The notes beneath the pieces are model-generated. The model was not told the DNA's origin, ran no database searches, and was given only the letters and a program-made list of their open reading frames with translations. Below, piece by piece: positions 6,357 through 12,139 of a stretch of 12,139 nucleotides of DNA. Origin of the DNA: Desulfurococcales archaeon. Its GTDB lineage: Archaea; Thermoproteota; Thermoprotei_A; Sulfolobales; Desulfurococcaceae. Position numbers and translations under genes: made by a program. Each line of letters begins with the position of its first letter. Within the stretch, counting starts at the first letter, position 1. The DNA lies in contig WAON01000175.1 in assembly GCA_015521265.1 (NCBI GenBank), positions 1 through 12,139 of the forward strand, read 5' to 3'.

Positions 6357-7886
6357 TTATTTCCTCCTCACTACTACGTGTACATGTTTCGAGAGAGACT
6401 CTTCCTTTAGCTGGTTCCAATATTTTATGTTTAATATACATCCTGGATCGGGTGCTGTCACGTCTCCAAAGTATGCGTAGGCACGGGCGCGGCATCCCCC
6501 GCAGATGTTGCGGTATGGGCATATCTTACATGTTCCCCATAGCTTGCTACGATCCCTTAATGTTTTGAATAGTGGCGCCGTCGTCCATAGTTCCCAGAAG
6601 GGTTTTTCTCGTAGGTTTCCAACGGGTATTGGTAGGAATACGCATGGTATTAGCGTTCCATCCGGCTGTAATCCCGCGTATATTCTACCTGCTCCGCATC
6701 CTCCCACGAATTCTGCTACTGCTTTAACGACTGGGTCACCGCCAACGTAGAAGTGCGTAGGAGCTACTTCCTCCCCGCCGCTGAGTTGTAGGGAGACCCT
6801 GCCGTATTGTGGTGCTGTACTTACTATTTCAATTTTCCTCTTCTTCATCTCCTTAAAGATCGTTCTCAGGAACTCCTCCCTCTCCAATGGGTCTAGGTCT
6901 AACCACATATTCTCCTTACCACGACCTACTGGGACGAAGTTGAAGAATACTACTCTCTTAACACCTATGCTTTCAGCTAGGTCTAGTATATCCTCGATCT
7001 CGTCTATGTTTGCCTTAGTAACAGTTGTAGCCATCGCATGATTTATCCCCAGCTTTACAGCGTTTTCTAATGCTTTAACCGCATGCTCCCATGCACCGGG
7101 TACTCCGCGGAACCAGTCGTGCTTCTTCGGGTCTGCACTATCAACTGATACCTCAACATATCTCAGGCCCAGCTCCTTAGCCTTCTTCAGCTTCTCAATA
7201 TCCGCGAATACCCATCCATTAGTTGCTACCGCCGCATACATTCCCCGATCAGCTATAGCTTTTACTATCGTGTAGAAGTCTGGGTGTATCGTCGGCTCTC
7301 CTCCGCTCAATGCTATTGCCGCTACACCAGCCTTGTCGAGCTGGTCGACGACCATTAGTTTCTCCTTCAATGTTAACTCGTTAGGCAATGGCTTATCAGC
7401 TCTCTGGTAGCAGTGCTTACATCTTAGGTTACACATGTTGGTGAAGTTCCAGACTATTAGGAATGGGGCCGGCATTTCTTGTGGTACTGTTACTCCGTAG
7501 AGTCCAAGCCCCTTCATTACTAGTGCTATCCCCCTACGCACGGCTGGATCCTTTAATGCCTGTATTGCTTCCTCCTCGTCTCCACGGAGTAGTTTTAAAC
7601 CGACTTTTATAATCGAGTTTATGAAGAATGATAGGAACCTAGCCGTTATTGGGCAGGATAATTGTTCTCCGGCATACATCGATAATGCGTGGTATATTAG
7701 TGGTGCTTCTTTCTCTCTTCCATCGTATCTACAGCTGGTTTGTATTGTAGCCGTCCTGAGGATCATCTTGCTAACGGGGTTGTCGAATAATAGGCGGAGG
7801 CTTGCGAGTAGTGCTCCCAGGCCTCCCCTCTCACCCTTCTTCCCATTCTCTGGGACTAGGTTTTCAGTTACGCCTTCACTACTCAC
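6357..7886 (-). CDS. Radical SAM enzyme with C-terminal SPASM-type auxiliary-cluster domain
   Basis: The protein has 509 residues. The SAM-cluster motif C152-x3-C156-x2-C159 (CNLRCKHC) and GGEP (195-198) mark a radical SAM barrel. The C-terminal cysteines C397, C415, C453, C456, C462, C465 and C483 match a SPASM domain expected to bind two further [4Fe-4S] clusters. Characterised SPASM proteins include peptide-modifying, sulfatase-maturing and haem-pathway (AhbC/AhbD) enzymes. Residues 1-138 form an extra domain with C52 and C78 and no recognised fold; the barrel starts at PFLIVWNFTNMCNL. Start GTG 7886 is fixed by the exceptionally strong Shine-Dalgarno GGAGGTGATC (7900-7891), 4 nt upstream. 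It is 6 nt downstream of the B12-type radical SAM gene, so the two are one operon. No small precursor-peptide gene is visible nearby, so the substrate is not evident. Confidence 0.9.
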   Translation of the reverse strand: MSSEGVTENLVPENGKKGERGGLGALLASLRLLFDNPVSKMILRTATIQTSCRYDGREKEAPLIYHALSMYAGEQLSCPITARFLSFFINSIIKVGLKLLRGDEEEAIQALKDPAVRRGIALVMKGLGLYGVTVPQEMPAPFLIVWNFTNMCNLRCKHCYQRADKPLPNELTLKEKLMVVDQLDKAGVAAIALSGGEPTIHPDFYTIVKAIADRGMYAAVATNGWVFADIEKLKKAKELGLRYVEVSVDSADPKKHDWFRGVPGAWEHAVKALENAVKLGINHAMATTVTKANIDEIEDILDLAESIGVKRVVFFNFVPVGRGKENMWLDLDPLEREEFLRTIFKEMKKRKIEIVSTAPQYGRVSLQLSGGEEVAPTHFYVGGDPVVKAVAEFVGGCGAGRIYAGLQPDGTLIPCVFLPIPVGNLREKPFWELWTTAPLFKTLRDRSKLWGTCKICPYRNICGGCRARAYAYFGDVTAPDPGCILNIKYWNQLKEESLSKHVHVVVRRK

Positions 7887-7890
7887 ACGT

Positions 7891-7900
7891 GATCACCTCC
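7891..7900 (-). promoter_or_regulatory. Strong Shine-Dalgarno overlapping the upstream stop codon
   Basis: GGAGGTGATC on the minus strand complements the expected 3' end of crenarchaeal 16S rRNA over about ten bases. It is formed by the last codons TGG AGG TGA of the B12-type radical SAM gene plus two bases and lies 4 nt before the GTG start of the next gene. This layout favours coupled translation of the two radical SAM proteins. Confidence 0.85.
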
Positions 7901-9314
7901 ATCTCAAGTAGTGGGTTATGGATTCCTTAAACCATGAGAAAAGCTCCTTAGTAAGGATACCTGCGAGGTCGAAGAAGCGCCCTGCTTTCATCTCCCGATA
8001 TATGAAGCCCCATCGTAGGTAGAATTTACGATAGGCATACCTGATCATTTTACCGAGCTGATCCCTTGTAAAGTTGAAGCCCCTCATAACTGGCTTGATT
8101 GTTGTGTAGTGTTCCCAGTTCCAATCCTCGATCAGGTTATGCTCCACGGCGTACTTGAATAATGGTGTTCCCGGATAGGGCGTTAAGACAGTGAACTGGG
8201 CATAGTTAGGGTCTAGTTCCACTGCAAAATCAACAGTCCTCTTCATATCATCGATCGTTTCCCATGGGAAGCCCAGTATAAAGCTACCCGTTGCGAAGCC
8301 CTTCAGCTCCTTAACCCACTGGAAAACCCTCCTAGCCTGGTCTAGTGTTATCTTCTTACCGATACGGTCTAGTGTCTCCTGGCTACCGGATTCTACCCCG
8401 AAGTATAGTACGACGCATCCATTATCGTACAGATCCTTCATGTACTGTTTTGTCATATGGTCTACTCGGGCCCCGCACGCGAACTGTATGTCTAGCTTCC
8501 TCTTCTTCAACTCCTCGAGAAATCCATATACAAACCTCTTGACAAGTGTGAACTCGTCGTCCACGAATACTATCTGCTTAACCTTATACTTGTTAACTAG
8601 GAACTCTATCTCGTCTGCAACGTTCTGGGGCGATCTATACCTTACCCTGCGACCCCAGAAGTAGCTGGTTGAGCAGTACATGCAGCCATAGGGGCAGCCG
8701 CGGCCAGCCATTACGTGGGCTATGTGTATGGGTTTATTGAACAACATGTATTTATCCATTGGTAACAGGTGCCTAGCGGGCCACGGTATTTCGTCTAGGT
8801 TTGTTATTAATGGCCGGGGAGGTGTAACCTGTACTTTACCATCATACCTGTAAGCAATACCTTTCACATCCGCTAGCTTGTCCGGGTCGAGGCCGTGTTT
8901 CTCAATAGTGTCTACGAGCTCCCTAGTAGTATACTCTCCCTCACCGATAACAACAATATCAAAACCGTTCTTCAATGCTTCCTCGAACATGAAAGACGGG
9001 TGGGGGCCGCCGGCGATTACCGGTATATCATCTCCCAGCTCCTCCTTTACAAGCTTAACAGCCTTATACCCCCTGGGTGCTGTTGGTGTTAGTAGTGAGA
9101 AGCCTATAATGTCCGGGTTCCAGGATTTAACCTCCCTGATCCACTCATCGGGCTCCATTTCAAGGGTTGGTGTATCAATTATCTTAACCTTATGACCAGC
9201 TTCTTCTAGTACAGCGGCTAAATATGCTAAGCCCAGGGGTGGGGCTTTCATACCTGTAATCCTATAAATTTCTAGGCGGTGTATTCCCGGTGGAAGCGTT
9301 AATAATACTCTCAT
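7893..9314 (-). CDS. B12-binding-domain radical SAM enzyme
   Basis: Residues about 25-140 form a cobalamin-binding-type Rossmann domain (PPLGLAYLAAVLEEAGHKVKI, then IIGFSLLTPTA and VIAGGPHPSF, VVIGEGE). It lacks the DxHxxG motif, as most such radical SAM enzymes do. C208-x3-C212-x2-C215 (CPYGCMYC) binds the SAM cluster; FVDDEFT (251-257) and YFGVESGSQETL (305-316) are typical later barrel strands. The family includes methylases and C-C bond-forming enzymes such as hopanoid-modifying and archaeal GDGT ring-forming (GrsA/GrsB) proteins, so methylation, cyclisation or bridging of an unreactive carbon is plausible; the substrate is inferred, not shown. ATG at 9314 is preferred over the adjacent GTG at 9317 because GGAGGGTG ends 6 nt before it. 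It is the first gene of a two-gene operon with the SPASM enzyme. The basic C-terminus KESITHYLRWR has no transmembrane segment. Confidence 0.9.
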   Translation of the reverse strand: MRVLLTLPPGIHRLEIYRITGMKAPPLGLAYLAAVLEEAGHKVKIIDTPTLEMEPDEWIREVKSWNPDIIGFSLLTPTAPRGYKAVKLVKEELGDDIPVIAGGPHPSFMFEEALKNGFDIVVIGEGEYTTRELVDTIEKHGLDPDKLADVKGIAYRYDGKVQVTPPRPLITNLDEIPWPARHLLPMDKYMLFNKPIHIAHVMAGRGCPYGCMYCSTSYFWGRRVRYRSPQNVADEIEFLVNKYKVKQIVFVDDEFTLVKRFVYGFLEELKKRKLDIQFACGARVDHMTKQYMKDLYDNGCVVLYFGVESGSQETLDRIGKKITLDQARRVFQWVKELKGFATGSFILGFPWETIDDMKRTVDFAVELDPNYAQFTVLTPYPGTPLFKYAVEHNLIEDWNWEHYTTIKPVMRGFNFTRDQLGKMIRYAYRKFYLRWGFIYREMKAGRFFDLAGILTKELFSWFKESITHYLRWR

Positions 9315-9320
9315 CACTCA

Positions 9321-9364
9321 CCACCCTCCAATATACAACTATGTCTTTGTTATAGAATATATTG
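9321..9364 (-). promoter_or_regulatory. Promoter and ribosome binding site of the radical SAM operon
   Basis: On the minus strand, CAATATATTC (9364-9355) is a good TATA box, with TATAAC just downstream as an alternative. Transcription would begin near 9333-9325. The short leader then contains GGAGGGTG (9328-9321), a Shine-Dalgarno that selects the ATG at 9314. Unlike most first genes in this window, this one has a leader. Confidence 0.55.
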
Positions 9365-9387
9365 AATGGTGGAATCTATAATGGGTG

Positions 9388-9404
9388 ATAAGACAGGGTC
9401 TTGT
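9388..9404. repeat. Short hairpin ATAAGAC-AGG-GTCTTGT
   Basis: Seven base pairs, one of them a G-T wobble, flank a 3-nt loop, starting 8 nt past the stop of the six-cysteine orphan gene and about 25 bp upstream of the radical SAM operon's TATA box. It could stabilise the orphan gene's 3' end or act as an operator for the operon. No T-run follows, so its role is uncertain. Confidence 0.35.
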
Positions 9405-9411
9405 AGATTAT

Positions 9412-10068
9412 TCAAACATCTGTGTGGAGCCGGATAAGCCTAGCAAAAGGAGAAGCCTTAAACAACCCCTCAAGATCCAGTGGAACCATTGGTAGGATAA
9501 GGCTTAAAACGCCCCTATTCTTCAACAGAATCTTTAAAACCAAAATGTACAGTTTCCGGATGCTCCCCTTACCAGTTAATAACTTCTCGATAACGTCTAG
9601 TAATTCATAGGTTAGTTTTTCATCCTTCATCTGTAGGAGTCTTAGTAGCCTGACAACATTGATCTTAACATATCCTCCCCTTCCAAGCTTCCCCTCTAGA
9701 TATATGTATAAAGAGTGGATGTGTGGGCTGGTTATGCATTCACTCCTCTTCTTATAACATACTTCATCATCCACCGGTATACATGAATCCCTCAATCTTG
9801 GAACCGGTTCTTTTCTATGTTCAAATAATAAGTCGAATTCTACATCGTGGAACTTGTACATGTTTATCCTTAAACCATTAATTTCCTCGAAAACCCTCCA
9901 AGTCTTACGTATGAAGTACTCGTTAAAACCCATACACTGCATTAAATGGGTTGTAGTAGCAGGAGTATCATAGCAGAGTGCATCTAGCTCCTTACACTTG
10001 ATCAATATAGTCCTAATAGACTCGATTATAGCCTTCAACATGCTACTATCAATATTTGCAATGTACAC
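9412..10068 (-). CDS. Conserved-looking protein of unknown function with six cysteines
   Basis: I do not recognise this 218-residue protein. It has six cysteines (C25, C32, C45, C96, C104, C111) and H41 in its N-terminal half, which could bind metal or form disulfides, and a strongly helical, basic C-terminal half (about 134-195, with repeated LLRLL/LLTGK/LVLKILL patterns) resembling a small all-helical domain. There is no signal peptide or clear membrane segment. Support for a real gene is its long frame with normal composition, the absence of a better reading on the other strand, and a TATA-like TTATATTTA (10093-10085) just upstream. That box is only about 21 bp from the GTG at 10068, which is tight; the true start may be the ATG at residue 10 (10041), or an upstream AT-rich box (about 10113) may be used with GGTG as ribosome site. 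It diverges from the nuclease-like gene across 97 bp. Confidence 0.6.
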   Translation of the reverse strand: MYIANIDSSMLKAIIESIRTILIKCKELDALCYDTPATTTHLMQCMGFNEYFIRKTWRVFEEINGLRINMYKFHDVEFDLLFEHRKEPVPRLRDSCIPVDDEVCYKKRSECITSPHIHSLYIYLEGKLGRGGYVKINVVRLLRLLQMKDEKLTYELLDVIEKLLTGKGSIRKLYILVLKILLKNRGVLSLILPMVPLDLEGLFKASPFARLIRLHTDV

Positions 10069-10165
10069 GATAACACCACGATACTAAATATAATGGTTTA
10101 CTAGTAGAATAATTTTATTGCTAAAACATAAAAAAATCCCGCCATAACGGGTTAGGGCCTAGAAA
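10069..10165. promoter_or_regulatory. Divergent promoter region with operator-like inverted repeat
   Basis: The 97 bp between two divergent genes contain TATA-like TTATATTTA (10093-10085) for the minus-strand orphan and CATAAAAAA (10127-10135) for the plus-strand nuclease-like gene. The plus box is centred about 35 bp before ATG 10166, so transcription should start near 10158. Between this box and that start lies CCCG-CCATAA-CGGG (10138-10151), a GC-rich inverted repeat in an otherwise AT-rich stretch, placed where a bound protein would block transcription. Confidence 0.5.
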
Positions 10166-11383
10166 ATGGGGAAGACTAGAGGGGTTAGTAAAGCACTGAA
10201 ATGTATCGATGAGTGTAGTAGTGGAGAACTAGCATCCTGCTTCGTAGACTGCTACCTCGGCCCCCGGATTGTAGAAGCATATGTCTGGCTAGACTATTTT
10301 AAAAAGATGGTTGAAGAAGTTAGGAATACTTACGGCTTCGTCTCGATAACTTATAGCCGTGAGTTTAAAAGCTTCATAATTGATCCCCGCCGGCACCTCG
10401 AGAAGAAATTATTCATATACACACATGATTATAAACGTGGTAAACTCGGAAAGGAGGAGTATGCTGCAAAAGCCTTAATGGCTATCAATACTAGTCTTAA
10501 AACAAATATGAGGACACTCTACCAAAACTGGTGCTTCCTAGCCCTACTATACAAGATGTACCGGGAAGGAACAAGGGTGATCTACCCGGAACACCGGATA
10601 CTAAGCCTAGAGCGTAGCGGTAAGCAGAAGCTTAGATGGATACCCCCAAACCTAGTAGTAGACTATCCCGGTTATGGTAGTTTAAGCTTCTACATCGAAG
10701 CACCCCGCCCCCTAGCTTGGGGTGATTCAAAGGATTTGGAAAGTATTTGGAGCCTTTACACAGCTCTACGTCCGGACATGATGGTTTATGGTGGTAGGAT
10801 ATACGATATTGTGGATACGAATTCTTCACCCCCGATTAAGAGGCCCGATCTAATAATTGAGTTTAAAGAACTACCAGACTGGTACCGGAGAGTGCGAGAC
10901 GTTAAGGGACCACTAGCTAAGCCTTTAAGCGCTGAGGAGTGGAGGAATAGGTGGATTGAGGGTTTATGGGATGGATTAGCAGACGTACTAGGGGTTACTC
11001 GTAGGGAGGCTATGGAGAAAGCTGGTAATCGTAGGGGCGTTAGGCTGGACGAAGTTAGAGTAGTCCAACTGTACCGTAGCGTATACAATCCTAAGAAGAC
11101 GATACTAGTATCAAAACACCCAGTACCGGAAGAGGTTAGGGATAAGCTGGAAAGCCATGATATTATCGTCTATGACAATATAGGATTCAACCCCGAGAAA
11201 CTAGAACCGCTAGCTAAAACAGTCTTAGAATACGCTGTCCCCATAGAGGAATACGTAATAAAAACAAGTGATCCAGAACTAGCTGAAGTACTCCTCCTCG
11301 TAAAAGAACTATGGGAGAAAGGAATACTGGACAAGGATAAAGTTAGACGCCTACTAGTCCTAGGCCTCGAGGAAAGCTCTTAA
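10166..11383 (+). CDS. Predicted PD-(D/E)xK nuclease-like protein with N-terminal twin CX3C motif
   Basis: I do not know a named family for this 405-residue protein. The middle carries a pattern typical of PD-(D/E)xK nucleases: EAPRP (178-182), P203-D204 followed by a hydrophobic strand, then P227-D228-L-I-I-E232-F-K234, where D204 or D228 with E232 and K234 would make the metal site. A later strand KTILVSKHPVPEEV with a VYDNIGF segment looks like the core's final strands. The N-terminus has C13-x3-C17-x7-C25-x3-C29, a twin CX3C arrangement that may bind zinc or an Fe-S cluster or form two disulfides. The C-terminal 35 residues are charged and helical. The ATG at 10166 follows a TATA-like box by about 35 bp. 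No methylase, helicase or Cas gene is adjacent, so a restriction or repair role is only a guess. It stands alone on its strand. Confidence 0.65.
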   Translation: MGKTRGVSKALKCIDECSSGELASCFVDCYLGPRIVEAYVWLDYFKKMVEEVRNTYGFVSITYSREFKSFIIDPRRHLEKKLFIYTHDYKRGKLGKEEYAAKALMAINTSLKTNMRTLYQNWCFLALLYKMYREGTRVIYPEHRILSLERSGKQKLRWIPPNLVVDYPGYGSLSFYIEAPRPLAWGDSKDLESIWSLYTALRPDMMVYGGRIYDIVDTNSSPPIKRPDLIIEFKELPDWYRRVRDVKGPLAKPLSAEEWRNRWIEGLWDGLADVLGVTRREAMEKAGNRRGVRLDEVRVVQLYRSVYNPKKTILVSKHPVPEEVRDKLESHDIIVYDNIGFNPEKLEPLAKTVLEYAVPIEEYVIKTSDPELAEVLLLVKELWEKGILDKDKVRRLLVLGLEESS

Positions 11384-11482
11384 AACTATAGCTTAGAAGT
11401 CTTCAAGGATTATAGTAGCTGATCCTTACAAGTCAAACAATACTATTGATTAAGAAACAGTCAAAATAGTTCCATCCAAACA

Positions 11483-11509
11483 TTAACCAATACTTAACTT
11501 ATGATTAAC
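11483..11509. repeat. Three TTAAC repeats at exact 11-bp spacing
   Basis: TTAAC starts at 11483, 11494 and 11505, so the copies lie on nearly the same face of the helix. The same pentamer recurs in both arms of the inverted repeat at 11666-11686. This is the arrangement expected for a cooperatively binding protein, but the pentamer is AT-rich and chance remains possible. Confidence 0.4.
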
Positions 11510-11635
11510 ATAATAACGATGAGTAAAAGGCATGTATGCTGAGTATCATGAACTACTCATGAAGATAGCTTAAAGTTATTATTGTGAACTATTCAAATAG
11601 CAAGATTTCCTAACTTGAAATGATCAATTAAATAC

Positions 11636-11653
11636 ATAGATATAATAGATATA
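11636..11653. repeat. Tandem repeat of ATAGATATA, two copies
   Basis: Two perfect adjacent copies of a 9-mer are followed by a partial third (ATA) and an A6 run. The stretch is easily melted DNA about 75 bp upstream of the DUF2283-like gene; no function is claimed. Confidence 0.5.
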
Positions 11654-11665
11654 ATAAAAAAGTAA

Positions 11666-11686
11666 TTAACAATGATAGATTGTTAA
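11666..11686. repeat. Inverted repeat TTAACAAT-GATAG-ATTGTTAA
   Basis: A perfect 8-bp inverted repeat with a 5-nt centre sits about 30 bp upstream of the TATA box of the DUF2283-like gene, a typical place for an archaeal activator or regulator site. Each arm contains TTAAC, the same pentamer as the phased repeats. It is followed by an A-tract rather than a T-tract on the plus strand, so it is not a terminator for the upstream gene. Confidence 0.5.
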
Positions 11687-11704
11687 AAAAATACATGCTG
11701 CTAT

Positions 11705-11712
11705 CTATATAG
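11705..11712 (+). promoter_or_regulatory. TATA box of the DUF2283-like gene
   Basis: CTATATAG is centred near 11708, predicting transcription from about 11735. That start fits a leaderless or near-leaderless mRNA beginning translation at TTG 11738 better than at GTG 11726. Confidence 0.5.
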
Positions 11713-11737
11713 ACTGAAGTAGTAGGTGTTATGGGCT

Positions 11738-11977
11738 TTGAAGAAGGGGAAGAAATGGTTTCTATTTGGTGATGAGCTTCGTTATGGTAGGTCTGGAAAA
11801 TTAGCTTATTTGATAGATATTGGTGATGTCGAGCTGGCTCTTGATGAGGATGGTGAGATAGTGGAGATCGCTGTTTATAATGCAAGTAAGTATTTTCCAA
11901 AGGAAGTATTAAAGAGGATCGCTGTGATCCAGATGCCTGAGGTTCCTACCCGTAGTAAAGCGTCAAGGATTAAATAG
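11738..11977 (+). CDS. Small DUF2283-like protein
   Basis: This 79-residue protein ends its core with YLIDIGDVELALDEDGEIVEIAVYNASKYF, which matches the general DUF2283 pattern of a short strand, the turn DxDGxIV, a second strand and a final ASK. The family is of unknown function; in other genomes its members often neighbour DUF4258 genes and have been suggested as toxin-antitoxin-like pairs. No such partner is visible in the window, though one could lie beyond the right edge. The start is uncertain: TTG 11738 has AGGTG 9 nt upstream and fits the TATA box; GTG 11726 would add four residues (MLWA). A lysine-rich N-terminus and basic C-terminus (TRSKASRIK) flank an acidic middle. Confidence 0.6.
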   Translation: MKKGKKWFLFGDELRYGRSGKLAYLIDIGDVELALDEDGEIVEIAVYNASKYFPKEVLKRIAVIQMPEVPTRSKASRIK

Positions 11978-12068
11978 AGCGGTGCACCCCTAGTAACAAA
12001 TATTGCTTTTAGCTAAGGATAGTTGTTCAAAAATCCTCGTCTTATATTGGTTACTGGTCTAATTTGAG

Positions 12069-12098
12069 TAGAGGAGGACTTTAAAAAACGCTCTTCTA
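12069..12098 (+). repeat. Imperfect hairpin near the right edge
   Basis: TAGAGGAG (12069-12076) can pair with CTCTTCTA (12091-12098) over eight positions, one of them a G-U pair, with a 14-nt A-rich loop. Beyond it lies T-rich DNA. It may mark the 3' region of the DUF2283-like transcript. The rest of 11978-12139 shows no gene, although CTTTAAAAAA (12079-12088) could be a TATA box for a gene beyond the window. Confidence 0.3.
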
Positions 12099-12139
12099 TG
12101 TTTAGTTATTGTATTGTTTTTAAGCGGGTTCTACGTGTA

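Larger units (their letters stand above)
11384..11725. other. AT-rich 342-bp intergenic spacer
   Basis: No gene is supported here on either strand; open frames are very short or are the antisense of the downstream gene. The spacer holds phased TTAAC repeats, a 9-bp tandem repeat, an 8-bp inverted repeat and a TATA box, listed separately. The direct repeat TCATGAA occurs at 11546 and 11558, 12 bp apart. ACTATA (11386-11391) and TATAGT (11411-11416) could pair past the stop of the nuclease-like gene and may stabilise its mRNA end. Confidence 0.6.

Noticed and set aside
9318..9411. Hidden precursor peptide gene for the SPASM enzyme
   Set aside because: Neither this gap nor 6302-6356 contains a usable small frame with leader-like and cysteine-rich core character, so a RiPP pathway is not supported from this window.
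11516..11562. Possible C/D box guide RNA (CGATGAG, then CTGA, then two ATGA-containing boxes)
   Set aside because: The C box has a mismatch, the gap to CTGA is 16 nt, which is too long for a usual guide, and no second CTGA D box follows.
11628..11900. 90-residue minus-strand open frame
   Set aside because: It is antisense to the DUF2283-like gene and the AT-rich spacer, with a histidine/proline-rich composition typical of antisense translation.
1..12139. CRISPR array, tRNA/rRNA genes, insertion sequence or prophage
   Set aside because: I saw no regularly spaced repeats, cloverleaf-type sequences, transposase motifs or terminal inverted repeats in reading the window; all sizeable gaps are explained as spacers.

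Overview
The window looks like a chromosome segment from a hyperthermophilic crenarchaeote (Thermoproteota), most likely of the Desulfurococcales or a related order. The reasons are AT-rich TATA boxes about 27 bp ahead of start codons with little or no leader, frequent GTG and TTG starts, a near-complete crenarchaeal Shine-Dalgarno (GGAGGTGATC) inside an operon, heavy AGG/AGA and ATA codon use, and cysteine-rich anaerobic enzymes. The lineage is inferred; no rRNA or tRNA gene is present to confirm it. I recognise eleven protein-coding genes and no RNA gene, CRISPR array or insertion sequence.

Left part (1-3352, all minus strand): a biotin carboxylase subunit cut by the left edge, preceded by a two-gene unit in which an MFS transporter overlaps a JAMM/MPN metallopeptidase-like protein by 4 nt. 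Divergent from these (3466-5027, plus strand) are a cytoplasmic sulfite-oxidase-type molybdo/tungstopterin enzyme with an unrecognised N-terminal domain and a TetR-type regulator. The regulator ends tail-to-tail with an M20 metallopeptidase (5024-6301, minus), and both genes use one CTAG as their stop.

Centre (6357-9317, minus): a tight operon of two radical SAM enzymes, a B12-binding-type protein followed by a SPASM-type protein. The last three codons of the first gene form the Shine-Dalgarno of the second. This is the best candidate in the window for an uncharacterised pathway. The substrate cannot be read from the sequence; archaeal lipid modification is one hypothesis.

Right part (9412-12139): a six-cysteine orphan protein (minus) and a predicted PD-(D/E)xK nuclease-like protein with an N-terminal twin CX3C motif (plus) diverge from a shared 97-bp region. 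After them comes a 342-bp AT-rich spacer with helically phased TTAAC repeats and an inverted repeat, then a small DUF2283-like protein. The last 160 bp hold no recognisable gene.
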